Shown here: positions 33,201 through 45,887 of the stretch, piece by piece
How the letters are laid out: every line of letters starts with the position of its first letter
Position numbering within the stretch: the first letter of the stretch is position 1
Source of the DNA: Neostapfia colusana
Lineage: Eukaryota; Streptophyta; Magnoliopsida; Poales; Poaceae
Assembly: GCA_030760725.1 (NCBI GenBank)
Contig: JASWHV010000005.1
Location: forward strand, 28,467,241-28,531,240
Length of the DNA: 64,000 bases
Direction of reading: 5' to 3'
The notes under the pieces: generated by a model
Database searches by the model: none
What the model saw: the letters and a program-made list of their open reading frames with translations, nothing else
What the model was told of the DNA's origin: nothing
Position numbers and translations under genes: made by a program

Positions 33201-36200
33201 TTTACCTCGCAACCAGGCAAGCCCCGGTTTGCACTTAAGTACCTTTTATAAAGTTTTTCATTTGTATCACTTATGTCTAGGTTGAAATGTATGCATTAGA
33301 GTTAGGGTGATTGAAACCCCAATTGCATAGCCTCTTAACTCCTATGGTGGATTGGGTAGTTTACAGACCCAATTGCCATGCTAATGTTTAGGATCTCAGT
33401 AGAAGTCGAGTGGTTGGAAGCTACTCGCAAGATAGTACTTATTACACGGGATGAAAAGAGGTAGCAAATGGCTTAAGATTTTAAAATGAGACCCAGCAGG
33501 GGGGATAGGAAGCAGTGAGCAGAGGTCTCACGTGCGTAGCCCTGTTGGTGTTGGTTGAGGACCGTCCGTGTGCGGCCCTGCTGGACAAGTATCGAACAGT
33601 ACCGGATGCATACTGGCATATGGGAACCAGGAAACCGATGTAATTGGTTAACCTGGGTGTCGAGGCTTACCCAAACGTAAATAGGAGTGGGTTGAGGGTA
33701 GCAAGGTGTAAATCTGCTGGTGGGCACAGTCATGCTCCACACGGGGACCTCCTACCCGTTACGGATGGACCGGTTCGGCATTTGGGTTGCCTTTGAAAGG
33801 TTGTCGCATACAACAGAGTACGAAGGGGTGTGGAATCATGCTTCTGAAAGTGGGTGTATGTGACGTGTTATCCAGGTGTGTCTTGATTGCAATCACCGTC
33901 CCTTGCGGTTATTTGAGTACCCGCTTGTTCACTGCGCTGTGACGTAGTAAGAAGTGAAATAAGCCAACGGTAAATGCTGTATTGATCTATTAATGTCTTG
34001 AAAACCTTGATTGCTATAGTTATAGAGCTAATTAAGTTTATATTCCACTTTGGGCATCACCACATCGGAGGAAAGCGTTTCTTGTTTGATTGTGGACTTC
34101 CAATGTGAGGGCTGCCTAAGGTACATGAATCTGCAGCTATAAAAACCGAAAGTAAGGATCAACTTATAGGTGTGTCTTTATTGCAAAGTCCTTTCCTACC
34201 TTACACATCCTGGCACGTAGAGTTCCATGCCTAGGGTTGACGGTTAAGACTTGCTGAGCTATCGTGCTCACGGTTGCAATATTTTGAGCTGTGTGCAGGT
34301 GAGAGTTATGAGGAAGGTTTCGAGGACGAGGCGATGCCCCCGTCGGGGTACACGGCCGAGCTGGAGCCCTGCACGCCGCCGTGATCTCCGGTTACTTGCT
34401 GCTAGTGTGTAGCATCCCCGGGATGGACGGCTGCACTTTTGCATAGCTAGGATGAGAGGCCTTATATGTATATTACTTCCGCTGTATGAATAGGTTTTGT
34501 AAAAAGACTTCTGCTTTTTATATCAACAAAAAGTTTGTATGTTATTCTTTATTCTTTTCGTGTGTGCTGTTGGGTGACGCATCACATGGCACCACCCTAT
34601 GCAATCTTGGAGTGGGTGAACCACGGGGTGGTCCCCACAGACGTGGTATCAGAGCCGCATTGGGAATAGCACGCTCGAAAAGGGCTTATTTTGAAAACTT
34701 AGAAGTAATCGAGTGAGGATTAGTCATTAAGCCCACATAAGGTTTATGATAGTAGTAGTTACTAAGGTGGAAAAGCTAACATATGTGTTATACATTCTGT
34801 AACGACGCTCTGACGTCAGATAAGAGGTAAGGTACGCCACCGTAGGCGGATCAATTACGGTAACTTGCCATACAAGTAATGGTATGGAAGGTTATACCGT
34901 GTCTTGGCACGGTAGTTAATATGAGTCTCTGAACCACTCAATGGTTCTGAGAGCATATGAAAACACTGATCTCCAGCGTGCCTTAGGCAAAAGTGAGAAT
35001 ACCCCATCGCGTGGTAAGCAACACGATAGTATGCAACTCTTGAACGTTCAATGTTCAAAGGGCCATACGCAGCGCTCGCCATCGGCGTGCCTCAACAGTC
35101 ATGAGGCAGTAGGTGGTATCCGTTGGGTTGATAAAATTCCCAACCGTGACGACCCGTTCGCGCTCTACTCGGGTTCCCTGTCGTGTGGTGTGAAAACATG
35201 ACCATGTACCTTGAGACGTGGCTTGACTCAAGGACGATCCGTATGGCAATGATACGGACCGTATGTTTTTATTATGATATGGAACTGCATGTAATGTTAA
35301 AAACCCTTGTGTGCACAATTATTGTGTGTTCTTCTGCAGATACACTAACCACGTTAGTGCATGACGTGTAGAAACCGTTTGTGAGTGACGTCTTTAGTTC
35401 CACCATTTGACACGTATATGCCGGAATACCGGTTTAGGATTTTTATTTGGTGAGGAAACGTAGTACCGACTGCATAAAAGTTTATTTTCAAAGAAAAGAG
35501 TCACAATGAAGTTTAGAAATTCATTTAGGGGTTAGTAAACTCCTATATTGAACTAAGAGACAATAGGGAGTATAGATTCAGTCTCAAAAGCTTAGGAATA
35601 ATCTCCCCTGTTTTCGGCAGAAATTTTGCTGAACTTGAACAAAGCATAATTTAATATTGGTTGAACCAATGGAGGTGTGGGATACCATTCTGGAAAGGTT
35701 TAGAAGTCCTCTACAACTTTTCTGTAGAGTTCCAGAACAAAATCTCCCTACAAAGGGATGAAAATCTCAGATGAGTAGGTACTGTCCAGAAACAGGGCAG
35801 ACCAAATGCTCTCTGGAAATTTCCGTATTTCGACCAAAACACTTAGTTTCACCGTTCGACGTCCAGTGGCTGTTGTAAAACAGCGAATTGGAGTCAAAGG
35901 GTTTATGCATTTGACACATTACTTCGAGCGAGTACATGTTTGGGTCCAGTACAATAGCGAGGAATTGCGCATGCTAACACACTTAACATCCCGTGGTGAC
36001 CCCAATGGTCGAAATGAACTTTTAACCCATAAAGTTCAATACTTTGGAACTCGATCGTGTGACACGGTCCAGGGGTGTATATGTTGCATAAAGTTTATAC
36101 TTTATCCATATGTGTGATTGTTATGCGCACTATTTATTCCATTCTCGCATTACCATTGTATTGACTTGATGGGCTAAACCAACATGTGCTGATCGTTCAA

Positions 36201-39200
36201 TGGTATCAATGCAGAATGGTGCGGACACGCTCAACGCAAGAGGAGGGAGGTCCGAGTCAAGTTCATGCTGATGAGTCTCCACCTCCGGAGCAGACCACGA
36301 CGCAGCAGCACCCAACTCCTCCACCGCCAGAACTTCCAAGGAATCTTGTGGAGGTTCTCGCTGCAGTGCTCGGCTCGCGCGACGAGCAAAGCGAGCTGCT
36401 GCGGATGTTGGTCCAGCAAAATGCGTCCCATTAGGGAGGACGCCAAGACAATGGGCAACGCCAGCCCCCACAAAGCTCGTATTCAGAATTCATGGCGACC
36501 CATCCACCGGTCATCACGGAGGCCGAAGAACCTTTGGAGGCAGACAGCTTTATCCGCACTCTGGAGGCAAAGTTCGGGCTGCTACGATGCACCGAAGATC
36601 AGAAGGTGCTGTACGCAGCGCAACAGCTTCAAGGAGAAGCCGGTACCTGGTGGGCGAACTACACCGCCTCCTTACCGGCTGGCCATGCCGTCACATGGAC
36701 GGAGTTCCGGGAGGCGTTCCACGCCTATCACATACCTCCCGGTGTGATGGAAATGAAGCTCCAGGAGTTCCTGGCGTTACGGCAAGGCGAGCGGAGTGCT
36801 CATGAGTATTCCAGGTTATTCAACCGGCTGGCGCAGTATGCGCCAGGATTTGTGGGGACGGAAGACAATAAGCGCAACGCTTTCTTCCGGGGCCTGAATT
36901 CCAAGATGAAGGTCCATCTCGCCCAGAGCAATCGCGGCACATTCAACGACCTCGTTAATGCCGCGATTCTACAAGAGAATGCTCAGCGCGAGCGCGGGTC
37001 TGATAAGAGGAAACACAGCACGCTGACGAGCAGCAGTGTTGGGATGCCACAGAAATACCGCGTGGTGTATCGCTCACCATCCGGTTAGAGATGGCAGCCA
37101 CCGGCACGACCGCCTCAGTTTTGCGGTCGGCAATATAATGCGCCGGGCTTTCGACCGACGTATCCACCACAGCAACAGCAAAGGATGGTCCTGCGTGCGC
37201 CTCAGTTTCAACAGCGTGCACCGGGATTCCGTCCTCAAGTCGGCGGGACCCCGACACCTTACACGTGCTACACGTGTGGCCGTGTCAGGCACATTTCAAG
37301 AGACTGCCCCGAGCCGCAACAGGGCAGGGGTGCAGCACCATATCAGGGTGCTAATCAGCCCCGCAATCAGCCCAAGAAACCTGCACCAAAACCCGGAAAC
37401 GTCCATCATTTAGCTATCGAAGACATGCCGGAAGGCGAACCCGTCCTTGCGGGTACGTTCTCCTATTTAGATCATCCCGTAGTCATACGTTTTGACTCCG
37501 GTGCCACCCATAATTTCATAAGTCAGTCTTATGTTATTAAATATCAACTGCCTATCATTCCCACAAATAATTCATATTTAATATGTTCTCCGTGTGGGAA
37601 AATAACAGCTGATAGAATGGTCTATAGAGCACCATTACAGTTGGGTGGAAATCTATATCCGACTTCTCTAATCATGTTAGAGAATCAAAAACTTGATGTC
37701 ATTTTAGGAATGTCATGGCTACATCGCCATGGTGCGGTTGTTGACATCATTCCACGCGTGGTTCGTCTAAACTCTCCACTTCATGAACCATATGTTCTTA
37801 TTCTTGACCGCTCGGTTCAAGAAGCTCCAGCCACCTATAACACGGAAGCCACGAAACTTGAGGATATTCGTGTGGTCCGTGAATACCCGGATGTCTTTCC
37901 GGATGATCTTCCGGGCATGCCACCCGAAAGAGATGTCGAGTTCAACATTGAACTTGTACCTGGGTCGACGCCGATATCACCGAGACCATACAAGATGGCT
38001 CCCAACATGCTGGCTGAACTGAAGGAGCAGCTCAACGATCTAATGAAGAAGGGTTTCATTCGACCGAGTTCCTCACCATGGGGATGCTCGGCTCTTTTTG
38101 TGAAGAAGAAGTATGAAACCTTAAGATTGTGTGTGGACTAATGACCTCTCAACACCGTCACCATCAAAAATAAATATCCACTGCCCCGCATCGATATATT
38201 ATTCGATCAACTTGTGGGTGCAAGTGTGTTTTCAAAGATGGATCTTCGCTCCGGATATCATCAAATCAAGATACGGGCGGAAGATATTCAAAAGACGTCC
38301 TTCTCGACAAGATATGGGTTATATGAATACCTCGTCATGTCCTTTGGTCTCACCAACGCCCTGGCACACTTCATGTATCTCAAGAACTCGGTGTTCATGC
38401 CGGAGTTGGACAAGTTTGTGGTGGTGTTCATAGACGACATCTTGGTTTACTCCAAGTCTGAAGAAGAACACGCCAAACACTTGCATATCGTACTTCAACG
38501 ATTAAGAGACCATAAGCTTTATGCCAAGTTCAGTAAGTGCGAATTTTGGATCAGCGAAGTGCCCTTCCTTGGTCATATCATTTCTACAGAAGGCATTGCA
38601 GTTGATCCAAGCAAAATCGAATAAGTGCTGAAATGGAAGTCCCCCACACCAGTCCATGAAGTCAGGAGTTTCCTCGGGTTAGCAGGATATTATCGGAGAT
38701 TCATACCAAATTTCTCCAAGCTTGCTAAGCCGACGACTGAACTGTTGAAGAAGGGGATCAAATATGTTTGGAGCTCAGCTTGTGAAGAAGCTTTCCAGGC
38801 ATTAGTGAAGCATCTTACAACAGCCCCGGTGTTAGCTCAACCGGATACAACCAAGCCCTTCGAAGTATACTGTGATGCGTCTGGCATCGGGCTTGGCTGT
38901 GTATTGATGCAAGGAGGAAGAGTGGTCGCCTATGGATCACGCCAACTTCGTAACCACGAGCAGCACTATCCGACTCATGATCTTGAGCTCGCTGCTGTGG
39001 TATTGGCCTTGAAGATGTGGAGGCACTATTTGCTTGGGAACTTAGTGCACCTCTACACCGACCACAAGAGTCTGAAGTATATATTCACTCAAAAGGAGTT
39101 GAATATGCGGCAACGGAGATGGCTAGAACTGATCAAATACTATGAGATCGAGATTCACTACCATCCCAGTAAGGCAAACGTGGTTGCTGATGCCTTAAGC

Positions 39201-42200
39201 CGCAAATCCCATGTCAACAATCTGTCCATCACCCCACTTGAATAGGAGGAGCCAAGTATGTACTTGATTCCATATGGGGCGTTATATAATCTTGCTCTCG
39301 TCCCAACCATAAGAGAGGAGATTATGGAAGCTCAGAAGAAAGACATGGGAATGTCGCACATTCGGAGAAGGATGGAGAATGGCGAAATGAAGTGCTTCCG
39401 AAGAGATGAACACGACACTCTATGGTTTAAAGACCGTATAGTGGTACCCCGTGCCATGAAGCTTTGGAAGAAAATCTTGGATGGAGCTCATTTGTCCAAG
39501 TATTCTATTCATCCGGGCAGCAACAAGATGTACCAAGTCTGAAAACAAGGTTTTGGTGGACATGGATGAAAAGAGAAATCGCAAAGTACGTATCCGAATG
39601 TGATACGTGTCGGCGTGTGAAAGCCGACCACATGCGTAACGCCGGACAGCAGCAACCATTAAACATTCCGGCATGGAAGTGGGAGGATATCAGCATGGAC
39701 TTCATAGTCGGGTTACCTCTCACGTCTCACAAGCATGACTCGATTTGGGTGATAGTCGATCGACTAACCAAGTCGGCTCATTTTATCCCTGTACATACAA
39801 AGTACGTGGCCAAGCAATATGCGGAGCTGTATATTGCAAAGATCTTGTGCTTGCACGGTGTCCCCCACTCCATCATTTCAGATCGCGGTGCGCTGTTCGT
39901 CTCTCGGTTCTGGGAACAGCTGCACGCATCATTGGGGACCAAACTGATCCGAAGCTCCGCGTATCACCCGCAGACGGATGGTCAAACTGAACGGGTGAAT
40001 CAAGTGCTTGAAGACATGCTACGCGCTTGTGCCATCCACCACGGCAAGAATTGGGACGATCATTTGCCGTTGGCGGAGTTTTCTTACAACAATGGCTATC
40101 AAGCTAGCATCAAGATGGCGCCGTATGAAGCTCTCTACGGCCGGAAATGTCGCACACCTCTCAACTGGTGCAAGTCCGGCGAGTCAGTTATCTACGGCAT
40201 TGAACTTGTGAATGAAGCTGAAGAACGAGTGCGAGTAATACAAGCCAATCTTAAGGCTGCTCAATCTCGTCAGATGAGCTATGTGGATAAAAGACGCCGC
40301 CCTCTCCACTTCGACATCGGGGACCATGTTTATGTTCGTGTGTCTCCGATGAAGGGAGTTCACCGTTTCGGAGTGAAGGGTAAACTTGCGCCGCGGTTCA
40401 TTGGTCCGTTCACCGTCATTGAAAGATGCGGACCCGTGGCCTATCGCTTGGATTTACAGGCATCGCTCGCAGGCATTCACAACGTCTTCCACATCTCTCA
40501 GCTGAGGAAGTGCCTCAAACCCTCGGCTGAAATCCGCACAGAAGACACAGAAGTTCTTCAACCGGACCTCATGTACACGGATTATCCAATCCGGATCATC
40601 GATGAAAAGACTCGCGCCACCAGAAACCGGACCTTATGGTTCTACAAGGTCTTGTGGAGTAACCATACCGCTGATGAGGCGACATGGGAAAGCGAGGATT
40701 ATATACGAACGTATTATCCGGACTTGCTATCATCCTATACCCGGTAAAGTTTTTTTCCCCACTTTGCTTTTCCTTTAGAATCTCGGGACGAGATTCTTTT
40801 TAAGGGGGGAGGGATGTAAAATCCCCAAAAGTGGTAGCAAAAAAATTCAGCTCATAAACACTTAGGAAAAATGGGGGGGATTAAAACTTTGAATTTTAAT
40901 GGTGTAAGTTCAAAGTGAGGGTTTAGACTTCCCAAAACTTCCAAACATGGAGATCTAAATTCATAACTTGGATCTTCATAGCCCAAGTATTCACCCTTCC
41001 AAATTTCAGCTCATTTGGAGGAGTTTTCATATTTGTTTGGGATTAAAAGGAAGATCCCTCTAATCTGAATTTCAAATTCAGTTTCAAATTCCAATTCCCT
41101 CAATTTGAAAATTGGGTTTTACAATTGTGTTCTCCACCTCTGAATGAGCAGCCATGCAAAAAATTGGAAATTTTGGAGATGGTTTGCTATATTTTTGAGG
41201 CAATACAAAATGGAGAATTCAAACTCCTTTTCAAATTCAAATGATCAAACCCCATTCAAATTCTACACCAGAATTCAAACCATTTGACTTCTGCAAATTC
41301 AAACTTAACTTTGGGATGAAGTAAAGCCTTTAATGTTGAGTTGCTGGAGGGAAAAATATCAGAAAAGTTTGAATAAACAAAGGGGGAAGTGGGGCCCAGT
41401 GGTCAGTTTCCAAGCAGAGCAACCGCCTTTGCTTCATTCGGTCGAACAACGGGAGCGCGCCAGCTCCCGGTTGAACCCGCGCCCGAGGGAGAGCCCGCCC
41501 CACCTCCTGCTGCCTCGGTGGCTCGGTTGGATCACGGCAAGGGGTGCGCCGGAGCTGTTTCACTTCTTCCCCTGCTATAACCCGCTCCTCCGCCATTTCT
41601 TTCGCCCAGAACACCGCCGCCATTCCTCCCGATCACGCCGCAGCTACTGAGCTCGGTTGCTCGAGCGCCCCACAGCGGAAAGCTGCGCCCACTGGTGCTC
41701 TAGCCATTCAGCACCTCTCCTGTTCTGTCCCAAGCGTGATTGCTCCAGAAATTCGCAAACTAGCCTTGATCCTCGGGTGAATGGGGAAGAACCAACGGAG
41801 GTCACCGTGGACAGCTCACACCGAGCAAGATCACGGCAAAACAAGTCAGCCCCTCGGTGCGTCCTCGACCCCAGCTGCTCGAGCCCAAAGCTCAGCCCTG
41901 GACGTTGATCACAGCAGAAGAATTCCGGATTTTTCTCCCGGACGGTACAAACTGACCCCGAGGTAGGAAATTGCCAAATTCATCGTTAATTCGTGTTCTC
42001 GTTGATTAAAATTGTACACAAAGCTTCCTAACTACTTGGCGCACTTCCTCCCTCGATTTTAGACCTAGACATGGGGTGTAGAGGGAGAATTTCCACGTCT
42101 TGATCATGGCGCACCGCCGGACCGCCTCGGGCGCACGGTGCCGATAGGGTTCCGGTGATCCTCGACCAGTTTAGACCCCATGTCGAGCTTCTACTCCCTC

Positions 42201-45200
42201 CACTGGTGCTCTAGAGCCCGAGAACCGAACATTTGGTGGAGGTATGAGGGCTCCCGATTGCACCGGAGTGCAAAACATTGCTGTCGCCGGTGCGCGGTGG
42301 TTTCCGGTGGACTACAGCCGCCGGCAACCCACCCAAAGTTCTCAGCACGGTTAAATATGGGGGATCGGTGAGTTTGACGAAGTTTAGACCACGGGGACCC
42401 CATCCCGGCGAGCCTCGCCGGCGTGCGCCGCCGCGGGATGCGCGAGCAGCGTGAGGAAGACGAAGGAGGGCCGGGTCCGACCGGTCAGCCTCCGTATGCG
42501 CACGGGGATCGGCTTGTGGTGCCGGATCCGGTGCGGCTGCGAGGGAATAACCCCGTAGCCCCGGGTATTGCCGAAATCTCACTGGTCCGATTTAAAACAG
42601 TGGGCCCAGCCCAATTATTTGAAGTTTCTATGAGAGAAATAATTCCTGGAATTAGCTGATCTTTGCAAGCCCATAACTTGGTGTAGAAAACTCCAAAAAG
42701 AGTGAGACCAATTTTGTTGGAATCCTCATGAGGAGTACTTCACAGAGAAACCAATTTTAGGCTATGAAAATGTCCAGGAATGTCTGTAGAATTGTTTTTA
42801 GTAAATCCTTTAGGGATTTATTACAGGAGCAATTCTTTATGAAATAGTCCCAAATTTGGGCAGAAAATCCTTTCCATAGTTACTGATCTCCAGTAAAAAT
42901 TTGGGCTTCATTGGAGTTAATTTGCTAGGCTAAACTACCTTCCCAAGTTCAGCCTTTATTTGGAAATTCAAATTTAAACAGAAGCTTTTTCAGAACTCCT
43001 GTCCAACTTCAAAAATTCATATCTCTCTGATGGTAGCTCCAAAAATGGTGAAACAAATTTTGTTATAACCATGGAGACTTACCCTAATCAGATCTTCCAT
43101 TTCTAGCTATGTCAAATCTCCTGATTTGGGCTCAAAATTCAGAGAAGCATTGTAATTGTAGGAATTTTAAAGACTACATTATGCAATGACATATCTCCAA
43201 ATTAGGCTCAAATCATCCTTAGAGAGTCTAGTATCCTCTGTAAAAATCCAAAGCCAATTAAGGATCCTAAATAGCAGTAGCTATGAATAGTAGTTCAATT
43301 CTTATAAATCCTTAATACTTATACATCTATTTTGCTACGTTTCATTTAGTGACCGAAGTTGAGGATACACCGGAGCCCTTGGACGTCATCCCACCAGAAG
43401 CTGACTTCCCCTTTAACTCGCAACCAGGCAAGCCCCGGTTTGCACTTAAGTACCTTTTATAAAGTTTTTCATTTGTATCACTTATGTCTAGGTTGAAATG
43501 TATGCATTAGAGTTAGGGTGATTGAAACCCCAATTGCATAGCCTCTTAACTCCTATGGTGGGTTGGGTAGTTTACAGACCCGACGAGTAGAGAATGCCAT
43601 GCTAATGTTTAGGATCTTGGTAGAAGTCGAGGGGTTGGAAGCTACTCGCGAGATAGTACTTATTACACGGGATGAAAAGAGGTAGCAAATGGCTCAAGAT
43701 TTTAAAATGAGACCCAGCAGGGGGGATAGGAAGCAGTGAGCAGAGGTCTCACGTGCGTAGCCCTGTTGGTGTCGGTTGAGGACCGTCTGTGTGCGGCCCT
43801 GCTGGACAAGTATCGAATAGTACCGGATGCATACTGGCATATGGGAACCAGGAAACCGATGTAATTGGTTAACCTGGGTGTCGAGGCTTACCCAACCGTA
43901 AATAGGAGTGGGTTGAGGGTAGCAAGGTGTAAATCTTCCGGTGGGCAATGTCACGCTCCACGCGGGGACCTCCTACCCATTATGGATGGATCGGTTCGGC
44001 ATTTGGGTTGCCTTTGAAAGGTTGTCGCATACAACAGAGTAGGAAGGGTTGTGGAATCACGCTTCTGAAAGTGGGTGTATGTGACGTGTTATCCGGGTGT
44101 GTCTTGATTGCAATCACCGTCCCTCGCGGTTATTTGAGTACCCGCTTTTTCACTGCGCTGTGACGTAGTAAGAAGTGAAATAAGCCAACGGTAAATGCTG
44201 TATTGATCTATTAATGTCTTGAAAACCTTGATTGCTATAGTTATAGAGCTAATTAAGTTTATATTCCACTTTGGGCATCACCACATCGGAGGAAAGCATT
44301 TCTTGTTTGATTGTGGACTTCCGATGTGAGGGCTGCCTAAGGTACATGAATCTGCTGCTATAAAAACCGAAAGTAAGGATCAACTTATAGGCGTGTCTTT
44401 ATTGCAAAGTCCTTTCCTACCTTACACATCCTGGCACGTAGAGTTCCATGCCTAGGGTTGACGGTTAAGACTTGCTGAGCTATCGTGCTCACGGTTGCAA
44501 TATTTTGAGCTGTGTGCAGGTGAGAGTTATGAGGAAGGTTCCGAGGACGAGGCGATGCCCCCGTCGGGGTACACGGCCGAGCTGGAGCCCTGCATGCCGC
44601 CATGATCTCCGGTTACTTGCTGCTAGTGTGTAGCGTCCCCGGGATGGACAGCTGCACTTTTGCATACCTAGGATGAGAGGCCTTATATGTATATTACTTC
44701 CGCTGTATGAATAGGTTTTGTAAAAAGACTTCCACTGTTTTATATCAAATAAAAGTTTGTATGTTATTCTTTATTCTTTTCATGTGTGCTGTTGGGTGCC
44801 GCATCGCATGACACCACCCTATGCGATCTTGGAGTGGGTGATCCACGGGGTGGTCCTCACACATGGATCGGAGGGAGATCTAGGCAAGCCTTGGTTTGTG
44901 AATGAGGTAGAAAGAGATGGTGGTTTACTTGCCGTAGATCTAAGGACCGGTTCATGCGAGCACATGCCAGGATAACAGTGCCACCACAAGGCCAAGTACG
45001 GGTGCGGCTTAGCTGACTAATTAGGTAAGTTGCTAGATTTTGTGGACCGTGGAAGGCGCGGGGAATGGGAGTCGAGTGAGGACTGCCCTGGGAACTGCAT
45101 GGCACAAGAGGGGGCCCGTGGGTGATAGAATTGGAGATTCTAGCCTGCCGGTGAAACCTTAGTGAGTCCATACATCTAGTAACCCCTTTGTAAAGGCTAT

Positions 45201-45887
45201 TTTGTGATCTCTTGGCCATACACCGACGGTTGTGTACTGGTATAATGGAGGTTCTGCAGTTGCCGACGGGTGAAGAAATCACAAACTTGTGGGTAAAGAG
45301 GTGCAAACTCTACAGAGTCTAAAACCATCATGATAGCCGAGCTTACGGTCACGAGCGCCTGGCCAACTTCCATGATTAGTTGGGATGGTTATTGGCTATG
45401 GTTTTGGAAGGCTTGGTTTTGGTTTTGTTTTCGGGACTGTTGAGTCCGGGTGATAAGATGGGTTGCATGACTGTTGAGTCATGGCAACGAGGTTGGTCGG
45501 TTTGAGACGAAATTGTTTATGAGATGAAATGGTAGCGAATACGAGATGGTATTCATGAGATGGTAGCGAATACGAAAAGGTATTCTTGAACAAGAATGAG
45601 ATTGATTAATGTCTGGCTGGGACATGGAAGGTAATGAATATAATGGAGGTATGATTGGTATTTTAGTACATGTTGGGATTACATTCGCTTAAAGATAATT
45701 TGCTATTTTATCATGGTTTTGATAAATAACTTTGCTTTCTGCAATGAGCCTTTTTATACCTACCTTGTTGTGAGCTACATATCATATTTTCCCGCACTTG
45801 CTGAGTACATCTTTGTACTCAAACTTGCATTATTATTTCATCATCAGCAAAGGAGGAGATTACTATGAAAACCAGGTGGAGCATTAG
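30283..45887 (+). CDS. Split short ORF in C's 5' LTR, interrupted by D (exons 30283-30366 and 45853-45887)
   Basis: Exon 2 reads GQAQGAVCDELPQQGFE and ends LEPQEQ before AAG|GCAAGT (30367). Intron 2 now contains all of D. The acceptor is CAAAG (changed from CAACAG). Exon 3 reads DYYENQVEH and stops at TAG 45885-45887. The truncated 3' LTR carries its own exon 3 (50371-50405, DYYEDQVEH, TAG). The start is not identified. Confidence 0.3.
30634..30638 (+). repeat. Left TSD of D (CATGG)
   Basis: Repeated exactly at 44862-44866; joining the flanks restores the LTR text GAACATGGATCGGAGG, as in J at 3437-3450 with one difference. Confidence 0.9.
30639..34639 (+). repeat. 5' LTR of D (4001 bp)
   Basis: It begins TGTAAAACCCCC and ends GGTCCCCACA. 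A weak TATA-like GTTATAAC lies near 31397-31404. Donor CAAG|GTAGGA is at 31787. Split ORF exons follow at 33139-33216 and 34299-34384. Relative to the 3' LTR it lacks about 31 bp near 32845 and about 12 bp near 33369, and has two extra bases near 31739. Confidence 0.9.
33139..34384 (+). CDS. Split short ORF in D's 5' LTR (exons 33139-33216 and 34299-34384)
   Basis: After CATTTAG (33138) exon 2 reads TEVEDTPEPLDVLPPEAD and ends at CCAG|GCAAGC (33217). The acceptor is GTGTGCAG (34298). Exon 3 completes a split Gly, reads ESYEEGFEDEAM, then AELEPCTPP, and stops at TGA 34382-34384. The upstream exon candidate ends at 31786; a frame resembling the 3' LTR exon (41781-41962) starts here with ACG instead of ATG at 31604 and is shifted by two extra bases near 31739. 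Confidence 0.4.
34640..36215 (+). other. 5' leader of D with primer site
   Basis: The primer site TGGTATCAGAGC (34644-34655) is four bases after the LTR. No long ORF is seen. It ends CAATGCAGA|ATG, a splice-acceptor-like CAG one base before the gag start. Confidence 0.75.
36216..37419 (+). pseudogene. gag: gag of D, two stops
   Basis: ATG 36216 opens MVRTRSTQEEGG, a Pro/Gln segment and LPRNLVEVLAAVLGS. TAG at 36432 and TAG at 37086 both stand where sister copies suggest Gln, but the frame is otherwise continuous. The capsid includes PLEADSFIRTLEAKFGLLRC and FFRGLNSKMKVHLAQ. The nucleocapsid has one knuckle CYTCGRVRHISRDC (about 37266-37307). It assembles the particle and binds the genomic RNA. 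Length and order are normal for the lineage. Confidence 0.9.
37420..37860 (+). pseudogene. Aspartic protease domain of D
   Basis: It continues in the gag frame: MPEGEPVLAGTF, then VIRFDSGATHNFISQSYV with the intact catalytic DSG, ICSPCGKITADRM and VILGMSWLHRHGAVV. There is no stop in this domain. It would cleave the Gag-Pol polyprotein. Confidence 0.9.
37861..39245 (+). pseudogene. Reverse transcriptase and RNase H of D
   Basis: Same frame. RT runs from VREYPDVFPDDLPGMPPERD; the catalytic FIDDILVYSK has its Asp pair at 38433-38438. Stops are TAA-TGA at 38139-38144 (sisters have Tyr then Gln, His or Arg), TAA at 38622 (Gln in B) and TAG at 39243 (Glu likely). RNase H has CDASGIGLGCVLMQ, LELAAVVLALKMWRHYL and YTDHKSLKY. 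The thumb has LGLAGYYRRFIPNF. All residues expected for polymerase activity are present apart from the stops. Confidence 0.9.
39246..40747 (+). pseudogene. Integrase and chromodomain-like tail of D, one frameshift
   Basis: The frame 39258-39542 carries the HxxxH half of the zinc finger (HLSKYSIHPGSNKMYQ). A one-base loss near 39536 shifts to 39464-40747, which has CDTCRRVKADHM, MDFIVGLPL, SDRGALF and DGQTERVNQ with D-35-E spacing, the GKLAPRFIGPF C-terminal fold, and a chromodomain-like end (TLWFYKVLWSNH, EATWESEDYI). It ends at TAA 40745-40747. Integrase inserts the DNA copy; the tail may direct it to marked chromatin. Confidence 0.9.
40777..40814 (+). other. Inverted repeat and polypurine tract of D
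   Basis: AGAATCTCG-GGA-CGAGATTCT (40777-40797) is a perfect 9-bp stem with a 3-nt loop. TTTTTAAGGGGGGAGGGA follows, and the 3' LTR starts at 40815. Confidence 0.85.
41781..41962 (+). CDS. Candidate ATG-bearing exon 1 of the LTR gene in D's 3' LTR
   Basis: ATG 41781 is the first ATG downstream of the TATA candidate (41576). It opens 60 codons (MGKNQRRSPWTAHTEQDHGK at the start, SPGRYKLT near the end) that run to a strong donor GAG|GTAGGA at 41963. In this copy exon 1 ends two bases into a codon, whereas exon 2 needs one, so the joined frame is off. The 5' LTR copy ends with the shorter CCCAAG but has other indels. Coding status is unproven. Confidence 0.3.
43350..44605 (+). CDS. Split short ORF in D's 3' LTR (exons 43350-43427 and 44520-44605)
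   Basis: TEVEDTPEPLDVIPPEAD then CCAG|GCAAGC (43428). Acceptor GTGTGCAG (44519). Exon 3 reads ESYEEGSEDEAM and AELEPCMPP with TGA at 44603-44605. It differs from the 5' LTR copy by a few substitutions and keeps both frames and the splice phase. Confidence 0.4.

Larger units (their letters stand above)
30639..44861 (+). mobile_element. Element D: nearly complete Tekay-like element, 14.2 kb
   Basis: LTRs 30639-34639 and 40815-44861 both begin TGTAAAA and end CACA; TSD CATGG is perfect. Between them lie the primer site, a 1.6-kb leader, one gag-pol frame (36216-40747) and a polypurine tract. A hand comparison of the first 185 LTR bases shows about six differences. It is the best-preserved and one of the two deepest elements, and therefore among the most recent insertions. 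Confidence 0.95.
40815..44861 (+). repeat. 3' LTR of D (4047 bp)
   Basis: It starts TGTAAAATCCCC and ends GGTCCTCACA before TSD CATGG (44862-44866). CTATAAC at 41575-41581 is the TATA candidate. It has the full split ORF set: exon 1 41781-41962, exon 2 43350-43427, exon 3 44520-44605. Confidence 0.95.
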
